A DNA stretch of 64,000 nt from Chryseobacterium sp. MFBS3-17 (GTDB lineage: Bacteria; Bacteroidota; Bacteroidia; Flavobacteriales; Weeksellaceae), in assembly GCF_020687745.1 (NCBI RefSeq), contig NZ_JAJEWK010000009.1, positions 1 to 64,000 of the forward strand, read 5' to 3'. Below are positions 26,085-35,121 of the stretch, piece after piece (position 1 is the stretch's first letter; every line of letters starts with the position of its first letter). The notes below the pieces were generated by a model. The model saw only the letters and a list, made by a program, of their open reading frames with translations, did not search any database and was not told where the DNA came from. A program made the position numbers and the translations under genes.

Positions 26085-27713
26085 ATGAGCATCGAATATT
26101 TTGTAGAAGGTCAGGTAAAATTACAAACCGGTGGGAATCATATTGTAAAATCCAAAGGTGTTGTAAGCAATAATGCTGTTGAGTCTGTGGCGCAGAAGGG
26201 TGCAGAAACCGGTGTGAGCTATAATAACGCAGATGAAGTACATGACGCAGATAAACCTGTGAACAGCATAGATGTGACCTTGAATCTGTTTTTTGACGGT
26301 ACCGGAAACAATAAATCCAACACCGAAGCCCGGAAAGCAAACAGTATCCATTATCAGGAAGAAGGCAATAAAAAAAATGACAGCTTCGAAAACGAATTTT
26401 CCAATGTAGCCAAAGGATATGATGCCATAGATTCAGATGCAGAGAATCAAGTGGCAGAATATATCGAAGGAATCGGAACTGTCGATCTTCAGGGCGATAA
26501 TCTTTTCCCGGGACAAGCGCTGGGTTCCGGCGAAACTGGTGTAGTAGGAAAAGTAACGAAAGGATGCATGAAAGGAGCAGATAAAGTGGGCAACTTTATA
26601 AAGAAATCCAGCATTAAGAATATCAATACTCTCAAAGTCAATGTTTATGGGTTCAGTCGTGGTGCTGCAGCTGCACGGCACTTTGTGCATGTGGCAGGTA
26701 CTCCGCCTTCTGTCTCCTACAGTAACGGGAGATCGGTTTTACAGATTTTTCCACCGAAGAATATTCCTGACGCTTCCTTTGTCCTTACTGATGATGATGG
26801 TACAAAACTAGATTTTATCAATCAGTATGGATATTTTGGGGCTTGTCTGATGAAAAAGGGACTTGCAGTTAAAAAAATAGTTGTTAATTTCGTAGGGCTT
26901 TACGATACGGTAGCTTCCTACGGGGTGTTGCATAAAAATGATACCTCAGATTTGGGACTGGACAGCATCAGCAGAGCCTATTTTGTCCTCCAGCTGGCTT
27001 CAGATAATGAGTACAGAAAGAATTTCCGGCTTACCAATATCAACAGTGCTGCACTGCATGGTCTGGAATTTACCCTTCCCGGCGTACATTCGGATATTGG
27101 TGGTGCCTACCGGAACGGAAATGAAGAGCGTGACGACCGTTTCCGGTATGAGACGAAAAAACTGTTTACAAGCAAAAATCGGCTGGAATGTGAGCGATTC
27201 CGAGAGCTGCTTATTTCCGAGGGTTGGTACAATTCCGAAGAAATCAGCATCAAAGCCGGTCCAAAATCAATGTCGCCGGGAAAAAGGCATCTGACTTCGT
27301 CTTATACTGTGACAGGGAAAAGAGTGCTCTCTAACCATTATGACAAAATACCGCTGAATATGATGTTTCATTACTCTAAACAATTTCAGGTGAAATATAT
27401 GGAAGATGTTATCAGTAGAATGCATGCAGTTACAGGTGACACTTTAAGCACCTCTTACAGCCAGCTACTGGGTTATATGAATGCCTGCAACCAAAAAAGA
27501 AATGATTATGTGGAGGGCAGAACTGTAGGTAATTATATTGAGGATATTAAAAACATCCGTTATGAGGATTATATAGAAGAGGAAAGTCTGAAAAGACTGC
27601 GCAACCGATATTTGCACTGGTCTGTGGAATACGGTGATTTGTTCGTAAATGGAGAGAATGTATCCGGAGCGCTTCCGGTTTCTCAGCGCAAAAGAACCAT
27701 ACAACACGGATAA
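26085..27713 (+). CDS. T6SS phospholipase effector of the Tle1 type (DUF2235)
   Basis: A 542-residue alpha/beta-hydrolase effector candidate starting 3 bp after vgrG2. Family marks are all present: LFFDGTGNN (residues 68-76), the nucleophile elbow GFSRGAAAARHF with Ser191, FVGLYDTVASYG (Asp274) and LPGVHSDIGGAYRNG (Asp337, His335). Tle1 proteins hydrolyse membrane phospholipids in the target cell. There is no signal peptide, consistent with delivery on VgrG2. The first 60 residues precede the catalytic fold and may serve as the loading region. The adjacent lipoprotein is its probable immunity protein. Confidence 0.88.
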   Translation: MSIEYFVEGQVKLQTGGNHIVKSKGVVSNNAVESVAQKGAETGVSYNNADEVHDADKPVNSIDVTLNLFFDGTGNNKSNTEARKANSIHYQEEGNKKNDSFENEFSNVAKGYDAIDSDAENQVAEYIEGIGTVDLQGDNLFPGQALGSGETGVVGKVTKGCMKGADKVGNFIKKSSIKNINTLKVNVYGFSRGAAAARHFVHVAGTPPSVSYSNGRSVLQIFPPKNIPDASFVLTDDDGTKLDFINQYGYFGACLMKKGLAVKKIVVNFVGLYDTVASYGVLHKNDTSDLGLDSISRAYFVLQLASDNEYRKNFRLTNINSAALHGLEFTLPGVHSDIGGAYRNGNEERDDRFRYETKKLFTSKNRLECERFRELLISEGWYNSEEISIKAGPKSMSPGKRHLTSSYTVTGKRVLSNHYDKIPLNMMFHYSKQFQVKYMEDVISRMHAVTGDTLSTSYSQLLGYMNACNQKRNDYVEGRTVGNYIEDIKNIRYEDYIEEESLKRLRNRYLHWSVEYGDLFVNGENVSGALPVSQRKRTIQHG

Positions 27714-27714
27714 T

Positions 27715-28755
27715 ATGAAAAAACAAATTATACAGTTCATAAGTTTGCTGTGCGTGTTTTCACTGGCACAATGTCAAAATAAAAAGATGGATATGAAGAA
27801 TCTACCGGAATATAATGTGATGATATGCCATCCGGCAAATGAGTATAGAATAGAGTTTGTCTCAGACAGGATTAAAACTTTAGAAGGCGTGGCGGCTCAT
27901 CTCCCTTATGGAGGTACTTCCGGCAGCTGGGGCGATTCCGGCAAGGGCTGGACAGAGCAGCACGGAACACCCATCGGCGCAGATATTATCTATTATGCCG
28001 GTTATGAAGATACCTTTTACCATCTGGATGTGGATTTTCCTTCAGAAAAGATGAAGGATCTGCTCAGGAGAGCGTACATGGCAGGGTATGCCGATCAATA
28101 TTCAAAATCTTTTGAACCATATATTTTATCAGAAAAGAAGATTGCTTATGACAGTTATGACAGTCCTTACAGCAGTATGACCGATCTTATTTTTGGCTTT
28201 GCCCCTAAAGGGATGGTGGTGGTTTGGATCAGTTATGCGGGGAGCATGCAAATAGAAATCGGACGCTATCAGGCGAAAGTGATACAGGATGATCAGGAAC
28301 TGGAGAAAAAGCTTTTTGCGAATTGGTCCATGAACAGAACGGAAGTAAAGGAAAGGGATTTAATTCCTGATGCATCTCCGGAGAAATGGGATAACTATCG
28401 CATCAAATACAACTGGAAGCCTGCAATAAGTTCGGAAAACAAAGATTTCCACTTGTTAGAAAACGGCATTAGTTATTACAATGGAGAACATGAAAATCTC
28501 TACCAGCCATTTATGGTGAATCCCGGACAAAGAGATAGAGCTGTTCCCAAGTTTATTAACTTCATTTGGGAGTCAAACAACAAAGAGAACTATTCTGCCA
28601 CCGTATTTTTCAACTGGGAAAAGTCCAATACAGCATTTAAAAAAGGAGGACAACAACAAAATCAACTGGGTTTTAAAGTAGCGGCAGATAACAACAGCAT
28701 AGAAGTTACGCTCAACGGACAGCCTTTGGAAACAGACAGTATACGGATGTATTGA
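27715..28755 (+). CDS. DUF2931-type lipoprotein, probable Tle1 immunity protein
   Basis: From the ATG at 27715 the product is 346 residues with a lipoprotein signal (MKKQIIQFISLLCVFSLAQC, acylated Cys at 20). The stretch GTSGSWGDSGKGWTEQHGTP, then IGADIIYYAGYEDTFYHLDV, and the RAYMAGY segment fit the DUF2931 family. Tle lipases act from the periplasm, and their immunity proteins are commonly periplasmic lipoproteins; here the gene starts one base after the effector's stop. The family assignment is by remembered pattern and the immunity role by context. It closes the T6SS locus. Confidence 0.72.
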   Translation: MKKQIIQFISLLCVFSLAQCQNKKMDMKNLPEYNVMICHPANEYRIEFVSDRIKTLEGVAAHLPYGGTSGSWGDSGKGWTEQHGTPIGADIIYYAGYEDTFYHLDVDFPSEKMKDLLRRAYMAGYADQYSKSFEPYILSEKKIAYDSYDSPYSSMTDLIFGFAPKGMVVVWISYAGSMQIEIGRYQAKVIQDDQELEKKLFANWSMNRTEVKERDLIPDASPEKWDNYRIKYNWKPAISSENKDFHLLENGISYYNGEHENLYQPFMVNPGQRDRAVPKFINFIWESNNKENYSATVFFNWEKSNTAFKKGGQQQNQLGFKVAADNNSIEVTLNGQPLETDSIRMY

Positions 28756-28916
28756 AGCAATTTTAAATTTCCTGTTGATTAATCTTTTATCCAATACAAA
28801 ACGAACACGAACAATCAGGTGAACCGTTGTACTTATTTTAGGCTTGATACTCAATACAAACGGCCGATTTTTTCATCAAAAAAATATAAAAAAATTATTT
28901 ATCCTAAAGAATTTTA

Positions 28917-28924
28917 TATATTTG
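28917..28924 (+). promoter_or_regulatory. -7 element of the acpP promoter
   Basis: TATATTTG, a perfect TAnnTTTG match, 35 bp before the acpP ATG. The -33 region is A/T-rich without a clear TTTG. Confidence 0.55.
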
Positions 28925-28958
28925 CAGCAATTAACAATAATTAAAAATTTAAATTACT

Positions 28959-29198
28959 ATGTCAGACATTGCATCAAGAGTAAAAGCTATCATCGCTGAT
29001 AAGCTTGACGTTGAAGAAACAGAGGTTACTGCAGAAGCTAGCTTCACTAACGATTTAGGAGCTGATTCTCTAGATACTGTAGAATTAATCATGGAATTCG
29101 AAAAAGAATTTAATATTCAGATTCCTGATGATCAGGCAGAAAAAATTACTACCGTAGGTCACGCGATTGCTTACATTGAAGAAGTAGTTAACAAATAG
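28959..29198 (+). CDS. acpP: Acyl carrier protein
   Basis: A 79-residue acidic protein with the phosphopantetheine attachment motif [10 protein letters not shown] (Ser at about residue 38), carrying growing acyl chains for fatty acid synthesis in the cytoplasm. The family signature IADKLDVEE and [22 protein letters not shown] are clear. It is followed 29 bp later by fabF, the usual acpP-fabF pair, and preceded by its own promoter. Codon use is clean and biased, as expected for an abundant protein. Confidence 0.97.
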   Translation: MSDIASRVKAIIADKLDVEETEVTAEASFTNDLGADSLDTVELIMEFEKEFNIQIPDDQAEKITTVGHAIAYIEEVVNK

Positions 29199-29227
29199 TA
29201 TTTCTTTAACAGAAAATTAAATTATTT

Positions 29228-30472
29228 ATGGAATTGAAGAGAGTAGTGGTTACTGGTTTTGGTGCTTTAACGCCTATTGGCAATAATGCGCAGGAATACT
29301 GGGAAAACCTTGTGAAAGGTGAGAGTGGTGCTGCTCCTATTACTCTTTTCGATGCCACAAATTTCAAGACAAAATTTGCCTGCGAAGTTAAAAATTTCGA
29401 TCCGCTGCAGCACTTTGATAAAAAGGAAGCAAAAAAAATGGACCGGAATACCCAGTTCGGAATGGTTGCAGCACGTGAGGCCGTAGCACATTCACGAATT
29501 ATAGAAGACCAGGTAAACAAAAACAGAATCGGTGTCATCTGGGGATCCGGAATTGGCGGTCTGGAAACCTTCGAAACGGAAGTGCTGGGCTGGGCAAACT
29601 CTGAAATCCCAAGATTTAATCCATTCTTTATTCCAAAAATGATTGCCGATATTACTCCGGGACACATCTCTATAGAGTACGGCTTTCACGGACCCAACTA
29701 TACCACAGTTTCTGCATGTGCATCTTCTGCAAACGCACTTATTGATGCCAAAATGCTGATCCAGCTCGGAAAAGCAGATGTCATTGTATGTGGCGGTTCT
29801 GAAGCTGCCGTAACAGCAAGTGGTGTGGGCGGATTTAATGCCATGATGGCACTGTCTACCAGAAATGACGACCCCAAAACAGCCTCCAGACCCTTTGATA
29901 AAGACCGCGATGGTTTCGTACTGGGTGAAGGTGCAGGATGCATCGTCCTGGAAGAATATGAACACGCTGTAAAACGTGGTGCTACCATCTACGCAGAACT
30001 TAAAGGAGGAGGCATGAGTGCAGATGCCTACCACATGACCGCTCCACACCCGGAAGGACTGGGAGCCCATATGGTGATGAAAAACTGTCTGGATGATGCA
30101 GGAATCAGTACAGATGAAGTAGATCACATCAATATGCACGGTACTTCTACGCCACTGGGAGATATAGCAGAATCCAACGCAATATCCAAATTGCTGGGCG
30201 AGCATGCTTTTGATATCCAGATCAATTCTACTAAATCAATGACCGGTCACTTGCTGGGTGCAGCAGGGGTTATTGAAGCTATTGCAGCTTTAGGAACTAT
30301 TGTTCACGGCATCGTTCCGCCTACCATCAACCATTTTACAGATGACGAGAATCTGGACAGCCGCCTGAACTTTACCTTCCACAAAGCAGTAGAGAAAGAG
30401 GTGAATGTCGCCATGAGCAATACCTTTGGTTTTGGCGGTCATAATGCATGCGTCCTGTTTAAAAAACTGTAA
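29228..30472 (+). CDS. fabF: Beta-ketoacyl-ACP synthase II
   Basis: The 414-residue condensing enzyme extends acyl-ACP with malonyl-ACP. It shows RVVVTGFGALTPIG at the N-terminus, the catalytic Cys in TTVSACASSANAL, the His of NMHGTSTPLGD and the second His in KSMTGHLLGAAGVIE, forming the Cys-His-His triad of KAS II, and ends with NTFGFGGHNACVLF. It lies between acpP and rnc in the standard order. Confidence 0.97.
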   Translation: MELKRVVVTGFGALTPIGNNAQEYWENLVKGESGAAPITLFDATNFKTKFACEVKNFDPLQHFDKKEAKKMDRNTQFGMVAAREAVAHSRIIEDQVNKNRIGVIWGSGIGGLETFETEVLGWANSEIPRFNPFFIPKMIADITPGHISIEYGFHGPNYTTVSACASSANALIDAKMLIQLGKADVIVCGGSEAAVTASGVGGFNAMMALSTRNDDPKTASRPFDKDRDGFVLGEGAGCIVLEEYEHAVKRGATIYAELKGGGMSADAYHMTAPHPEGLGAHMVMKNCLDDAGISTDEVDHINMHGTSTPLGDIAESNAISKLLGEHAFDIQINSTKSMTGHLLGAAGVIEAIAALGTIVHGIVPPTINHFTDDENLDSRLNFTFHKAVEKEVNVAMSNTFGFGGHNACVLFKKL

Positions 30473-30481
30473 TTTTGTGGA

Positions 30482-31246
30482 ATGGAGTTATCAAAATACT
30501 TCCGGAAATTCCTAAAAAAAAGAAAAAAAGTTCTATCGGAGAAAGACTATTATTTAAGTTCGGAAATGTACCGCATTACCGGTCGCGAAATTCAGAATAT
30601 CAGTCTGTACCGTGAAGCTTTTTCGCTGAAAAGCTCCTCAAAAAATCCCGGATATAAAAATTATGAACGCCTGGAGTTTCTGGGTGATTCTATTCTGGGA
30701 TCCATCATTTCCTGTTACCTCTTCAGTACCTATCCCGCAGCCAATGAAGGTTACCTTACGCAAATGAAATCCAAAATCGTAAACCGTAAAAACCTCAATA
30801 AACTCGGCGAAAACCTGAAACTGAAAAAGTTTATACAAAATGGCAGTTCGGCCACTTTAAGTGAAAATATTTGCGGAAATTTGTTCGAAGCAATGATTGG
30901 CGCCGTTTACCTGGATCTGGGATATGATGCCTGCCGGAATATTGTTCTGGAAAGACTACTGACACCGGAAGAAATCAATAAACTGGAAAACCTGATCGTA
31001 AGCTACAAAGGGTTATTGCTGGAGTGGAGCCAGAAGCAGAAAGTGAGCATCCGCTATGAAACCTGCGAGGAAATTCAGGCCGGAAAAAATGTCGTGTTCC
31101 GCTGTACCTTATGGCTGCACGATGATAAAATAGCCAATGCAACTGAATCTTCCAAGAAGAAAGCAGAAGAGAAAGCCGCGCAGCGCGCATTTTATGTATT
31201 AAACAAAAAAGAAAATATCCTTGGAGCACCTAAAACTAATACTTGA
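30482..31246 (+). CDS. rnc: Ribonuclease III
   Basis: A 254-residue double-stranded RNA nuclease. The catalytic signature YERLEFLGDSILG (about residues 60-72) provides the acidic cluster and NLFEAMIGAVYLDLG the second Glu/Asp pair. A double-stranded RNA-binding domain follows (YKGLLLEWSQKQKVSIRYET to SSKKKAEEKAAQRAFYVL). It begins 9 bp after fabF and its end overlaps the next gene by 26 bp, so the cluster is co-translated. Confidence 0.96.
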   Translation: MELSKYFRKFLKKRKKVLSEKDYYLSSEMYRITGREIQNISLYREAFSLKSSSKNPGYKNYERLEFLGDSILGSIISCYLFSTYPAANEGYLTQMKSKIVNRKNLNKLGENLKLKKFIQNGSSATLSENICGNLFEAMIGAVYLDLGYDACRNIVLERLLTPEEINKLENLIVSYKGLLLEWSQKQKVSIRYETCEEIQAGKNVVFRCTLWLHDDKIANATESSKKKAEEKAAQRAFYVLNKKENILGAPKTNT

Positions 31247-31691
31247 GGAACCCGAAGAGCAGGCGGGCCAGATTGCACTGGTACGACTGGTGAAAGATAT
31301 TCCCGACTATGAGTTTTTTTACCTGCTCAACAAACACAACCGCTTTTGCTTTGAAAGAATTGATGATCTGGTGCTGGAAGGCAGCTACTTCACCTATTCA
31401 TTTGTAGTGTTCCGCGGATACTGCCGCGAGAGCAAGGTGTGTTTTCACTTTTTCGGTAACCGCTCCGTGCAGAGCGTTCAGAAAAAAATCAGCGATGTCC
31501 TCTTTCCGGATGAACAAGAAACTTCCTGGCTGATGCCCCTGCATCCGGATGCAGATTATATCTTGTTCACACCCGATACATATGCCGATTTTTCCGTAAT
31601 TTTGCTACCGGAAAACTTGTGCTTTCAGAGACAAGACCTCTTTCTGAGTGCAGATGACGCGCTTTACCAAATAATTCAGTACTATGAATAA
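31221..31691 (+). CDS. IPExxxVDY-family protein
   Basis: A 156-residue protein of a small family found in Bacteroidota, here with IPDYEFFYLLNKHN as the namesake region and VILLPENLCFQR near the C-terminus. It starts at a TTG inside the rnc 3' end and its stop overlaps the pyk start, so it is translated between the two. Function is unknown. It has no signal peptide, membrane helix or catalytic motif; position between rnc and pyk is typical for the group. Confidence 0.8.
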   Translation: MEHLKLILEEPEEQAGQIALVRLVKDIPDYEFFYLLNKHNRFCFERIDDLVLEGSYFTYSFVVFRGYCRESKVCFHFFGNRSVQSVQKKISDVLFPDEQETSWLMPLHPDADYILFTPDTYADFSVILLPENLCFQRQDLFLSADDALYQIIQYYE

Positions 31692-33126
31692 ATACCTTAA
31701 GAAAACAAAAATCATTGCAACCCTGGGACCCGCCACAGCCACTAAAGAAATTATGACTGATCTGGTGAAAGCAGGGGTAGATATTTTCCGGATAAATTTT
31801 TCACATGCTGATTATGAGTTGGTTCGCAATAATGTCCGCTTAATCCGTGAAATCAATCAGGAACTGGGATCATCTGTAGGCATCCTGGGAGATTTGCAGG
31901 GCCCGAAACTGAGGGTAGGCGTGGTGAAAGAAGGTTCCTATCTGAACCCGGGAGATGTTCTGACCTTCACCAATGAAAAAATAGAAGGAGACTCTACCGT
32001 GGTGTATATGACGTATCAGGATTTTCCGAAAGACGTAAAAGCCGGAGAACGCATTCTCATTGACGATGGTAAACTGGTTCTGCAGGTGCTGGAAACCAAC
32101 GAAACAGATACCGTGAAAGCCGTAACCATACAAGGGGGACCGCTAAGTTCCAAAAAAGGCGTGAACCTGCCCAATACCCATGTATCCCTTCCGGCACTTA
32201 CCGAGAAAGACATAGCAGATACCCGTTTCATTATGGAACTTGATCTGGACTGGATCGCCCTTTCCTTTGTGCGCCACGCACAAGACATCATTGACCTCAA
32301 GAATCTTCTGAAAGAACACCCGAAGGGTCAGAAAATTCCTATTATTGCTAAAATAGAAAAACCGGAAGGGGTAAAGAATATCGAACAGATTTTAATGGAA
32401 TGTGACGGGCTGATGGTGGCACGGGGAGACCTGGGGGTAGAAGTTCCCATGGAAGAAGTTCCCGCCATACAGAAAATGTTGGTAGAAAAAGCCAGAGCTT
32501 ATGCCAAGCCGGTCATCATCGCTACCCAAATGATGGAAACCATGATCCGCAGCCTTACGCCAACCCGCGCAGAGGTGAATGATGTGGCCAACTCGGTGCT
32601 GGACGGTGCAGATGCCGTGATGCTGTCCGGGGAAACTTCCGTAGGAAGATATCCCGTACAGGTGGTTGAAAATATGACCAAAATTGTGAAAAACATAGAA
32701 AGTACCAATTTTTATATTCACAAAAATGAGCCTATAGAAAAAGAATATAATTGTATAGATGACCGTTTCATTACCAAAAGAATTTGTCTGGCTGCAGTGC
32801 GCATTGCAAAAAGTACAGATGTGGAAGCCATCATCACCCTCACGCATTCCGGTTATACGGCGTTTCAGATTTCTTCTCACCGGCCCAATTCGCATATCAT
32901 CGTTTTCAGTTCCAACCGCAGGGTAACCACCATGCTCAATTTACTTTGGGGTGTCCGTGCCTATTATTATGATGATGTACAAACCACTGATGAAACCATT
33001 GTGCATGTAAATAAAATGGTGAATGAACTGGGTTATGTAGATGAAGGCGATTTTGTAATCAACCTGAATGCCACACCATCTGGTGAAGGAGGCAGAACCA
33101 ATACGCTGAGACTCACTACCATATAA
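31684..33126 (+). CDS. pyk: Pyruvate kinase
   Basis: A 480-residue glycolytic enzyme converting phosphoenolpyruvate and ADP to pyruvate and ATP. It has KIIATLGPAT, FRINFSHAD, the active-site signature IIAKIEKPEGVKNI, MVARGDLGVEVP, and VIIATQMMETMI. The C-terminal allosteric domain carries ALTHSGYTA-type sequence (IITLTHSGYTAFQISSHRP). The gene overlaps the previous one by 8 bp and is closed by a strong terminator. Confidence 0.97.
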   Translation: MNKYLKKTKIIATLGPATATKEIMTDLVKAGVDIFRINFSHADYELVRNNVRLIREINQELGSSVGILGDLQGPKLRVGVVKEGSYLNPGDVLTFTNEKIEGDSTVVYMTYQDFPKDVKAGERILIDDGKLVLQVLETNETDTVKAVTIQGGPLSSKKGVNLPNTHVSLPALTEKDIADTRFIMELDLDWIALSFVRHAQDIIDLKNLLKEHPKGQKIPIIAKIEKPEGVKNIEQILMECDGLMVARGDLGVEVPMEEVPAIQKMLVEKARAYAKPVIIATQMMETMIRSLTPTRAEVNDVANSVLDGADAVMLSGETSVGRYPVQVVENMTKIVKNIESTNFYIHKNEPIEKEYNCIDDRFITKRICLAAVRIAKSTDVEAIITLTHSGYTAFQISSHRPNSHIIVFSSNRRVTTMLNLLWGVRAYYYDDVQTTDETIVHVNKMVNELGYVDEGDFVINLNATPSGEGGRTNTLRLTTI

Positions 33127-33151
33127 GGGAATGGTCACACGGCCAATCTGC

Positions 33152-33180
33152 AATCCTCAGATCCTTCTGAGGATTTTTTG
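33152..33180 (+). terminator. Terminator of the acpP-pyk gene cluster
   Basis: AATCCTCAG / CTGAGGATT (33152-33160, 33167-33175), perfect 9-bp stem with a 6-nt loop, followed by TTTTTG. Confidence 0.9.
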
Positions 33181-33255
33181 TCCTTAAGATTTTATGAATC
33201 TACATCTGCATCATTTTTGGAGTATTTACGTACCTTTATATTTAAATCTTCCCAT

Positions 33256-34746
33256 ATGAACCCTACATTATTTCAGGCTTTCCACTGGTATACCGAAGGA
33301 AACGGCACTTTCTACAAAAACCTGCAGGAATCAGTTCCCTTACTAAGTGAACTGGGCATTTCTATGGCGTGGCTTCCGCCGGCTTTTAAGGGTGCCTACG
33401 GGGGTTACTCCGTAGGCTATGATCCTTATGATCTGTATGACCTGGGCGAATTTGACCAAAAGGGATCCGTAGCGACCAAGTACGGAACCAAAGAAGCGTA
33501 TCTTGCTGCCTGCAAAGCATTGCAGGAAGCCGGTATTGCTGTTATGGCAGATATAGTACTGAATCACAAAGCACACGGAGACCAGAAAGAGCGCTTCATG
33601 GCGGTGCGGGTAAATCCGGAAAACAGGGAAGATGCCGAATCCGAACCGGTAGAAATAGAAAGTTATACCCGATTTACTTTCCCGGGACGGAACAATGTTT
33701 ATTCGGATTTTCAATGGGATTTTACATGCTTTTCCGGTGTGGATCATGCAGAAAACCATGAAGGGATTTTCCGGATTTTACATGATCATGGCGAGGGTTG
33801 GGAAGAAATGGTTGGAGATGAGAAGGGGAACTATGACTATCTCATGTTCAATGATATCGAACATCGTAATCCTTTTGTGAGAGAAGAGTTGAATGCCTGG
33901 GGAAAGTGGTACCATGATCAGATTGGTTTTGACGGCGTCAGATTGGATGCCGTGAAACATCAGTCGCCGGATTTTTATCGCGAATGGCTTACCTTGTTGC
34001 GATCCAATACTGGTAAAAATATCTTTGCCGTAGGCGAATACTGGAATGCGGGACAGCCGGAATTGCTGGAAGAATACATAGCGGTTATACAGGGATCCAT
34101 GAGTTTGTTTGATGCGCCTCTTCAACGGCACTTTCATGAGGCTTCCCGCCAAGGCGCAGCATATGACCTCCGGAACATCTTCCGGGGAACATTGACCGAG
34201 AAAAATCCGATGCTCTCTGTGACGGTCGTGGCAAATCATGACACCCAGCCCCTGCAGGAACTGGAATCTGTGGTGGAAAACTGGTTCAAACCGCTGGCCT
34301 ATGCGCTGATTCTGCTAAGGGAAAGCGGACTGCCCTGCGTATTTTATCCCGATTTATATGGGGCACAATACCGGGATACCGGTGAGGATGGCCTGGAACA
34401 TGAAATCTTTATGCAGAAAACAGAAAAGATAGAGGAGTTATTAAAAGTCAGAAAGTTATTTGCGTACGGATTTCAGCGGGATTATTTTGAAGATGCCAAT
34501 TGCCTGGGCTGGACCCGGGAGGGAGATGAAAATCATGCTGGCTGTGCAGTGGTGCTGAGCAACAGGGATGCCTATGAGAAACCAATGGAAATGGGAATGC
34601 CCTATGCAGGACAGCATTTTTATGACTATTTGCAGCGCTTTGACCATGAAGTGGAGATTGATGAAAACGGCTGGGGGAATTTTCCTGTTCCCGCAGGAAA
34701 TGTTTCGGTCTGGGTACCGGTTTCGGCAATAGAATCCGGAGTCTGA
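33256..34746 (+). CDS. Cytoplasmic alpha-amylase (GH13)
   Basis: The ATG at 33256 (MNPTLFQAFHWYTEGNG) gives 496 residues. There is no signal peptide, so the enzyme acts on intracellular glucans. The GH13 regions appear in order: ADIVLNHKAHGD (I), GFDGVRLDAVKH with nucleophile Asp (II), FAVGEYWN with acid/base Glu (III) and VVANHDTQP with the third Asp (IV). QFHW near the N-terminus and GAYGGYSVGYDPYDLYDLGEF match the bacterial cytoplasmic (GH13 subfamily 5-like) amylases. The in-frame TTG at 33178 overlaps the preceding terminator and is not used. Confidence 0.92.
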   Translation: MNPTLFQAFHWYTEGNGTFYKNLQESVPLLSELGISMAWLPPAFKGAYGGYSVGYDPYDLYDLGEFDQKGSVATKYGTKEAYLAACKALQEAGIAVMADIVLNHKAHGDQKERFMAVRVNPENREDAESEPVEIESYTRFTFPGRNNVYSDFQWDFTCFSGVDHAENHEGIFRILHDHGEGWEEMVGDEKGNYDYLMFNDIEHRNPFVREELNAWGKWYHDQIGFDGVRLDAVKHQSPDFYREWLTLLRSNTGKNIFAVGEYWNAGQPELLEEYIAVIQGSMSLFDAPLQRHFHEASRQGAAYDLRNIFRGTLTEKNPMLSVTVVANHDTQPLQELESVVENWFKPLAYALILLRESGLPCVFYPDLYGAQYRDTGEDGLEHEIFMQKTEKIEELLKVRKLFAYGFQRDYFEDANCLGWTREGDENHAGCAVVLSNRDAYEKPMEMGMPYAGQHFYDYLQRFDHEVEIDENGWGNFPVPAGNVSVWVPVSAIESGV

Positions 34747-34756
34747 GTACAAAAAA

Positions 34757-34782
34757 ATAACCGCATGGCAAAATGCGGTTAT
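34757..34782 (-). terminator. Strong terminator for minus-strand transcripts (candidate RNA and kinase operon)
   Basis: Perfect 10-bp stem ATAACCGCAT / ATGCGGTTAT (34757-34766, 34773-34782). On the minus strand the stem is followed by a run of T (complement of the A-tract at 34751-34757). It may also end the plus-strand amylase mRNA weakly. Confidence 0.85.
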
Positions 34783-35021
34783 CCTGTTCTGAAATTTTTT
34801 CTCATCAGATGAGCTATCGGTGACTAACATCTCTTACAGAGCAATACGCTCTGTAAAGAGAATGAAAGTCTGACCACGTGTGTTTTCAATTTTACAAACT
34901 CCCCAAAAAAAACACGAAAAACTTTCCCAAAAGAAGAAAGAGTGATGTGGTCAAAATCTTATATGAACAGTTGTGCTTTAATCTTTAGCAGAAAAAAATG
35001 AATTTTCTCTCTTAAAGATTA
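34757..35021 (-). ncRNA. Candidate structured small RNA with its own promoter
   Basis: Between the amylase and response-regulator genes there is no convincing ORF, but the minus strand has a promoter (35028-35104), a predicted start near 35021 and a perfect terminator, giving an RNA of about 265 nt. Nested complementary arms inside: TGACCAC (34871-34877) with GTGGTCA (34947-34953), GTGTTTT (34880-34886) with AAAACAC (34909-34915), and the long hairpin CTCTTACAGAGC / GCTCTGTAAAGAG (34831-34860). Such nested pairing is unusual for a spacer. It could instead be the 3' untranslated region of the kinase operon. Confidence 0.5.
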
Positions 35022-35027
35022 TGAGTA

Positions 35028-35104
35028 CAAAGATAATATACATCATCATGTATATCCGGAATTTCCTTTAGAAAGGCGTCTATACAGTTGTAGATATTTG
35101 TCTA
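35028..35104 (-). promoter_or_regulatory. Promoter module of the candidate RNA, copy of the kinase promoter
   Basis: On the plus-strand map: TCTATAC (35079-35085), 5 nt, TAGATATTTGTCTA (35091-35104), and CAAAGATA (35028-35035), which reads TATCTTTG on the minus strand. The gap between the -7 element and TCTATAC is 43 nt. Element order, sequence and spacing are the same as upstream of the histidine kinase. Confidence 0.6.
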
Positions 35105-35121
35105 CAGATCATGTATACTAT

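Noticed and set aside
34456-34830. Minus-strand open frame of 124 codons overlapping the amylase end
   Set aside because: It runs through the perfect terminator and antisense to the amylase; codon pattern is that of a shadow frame.
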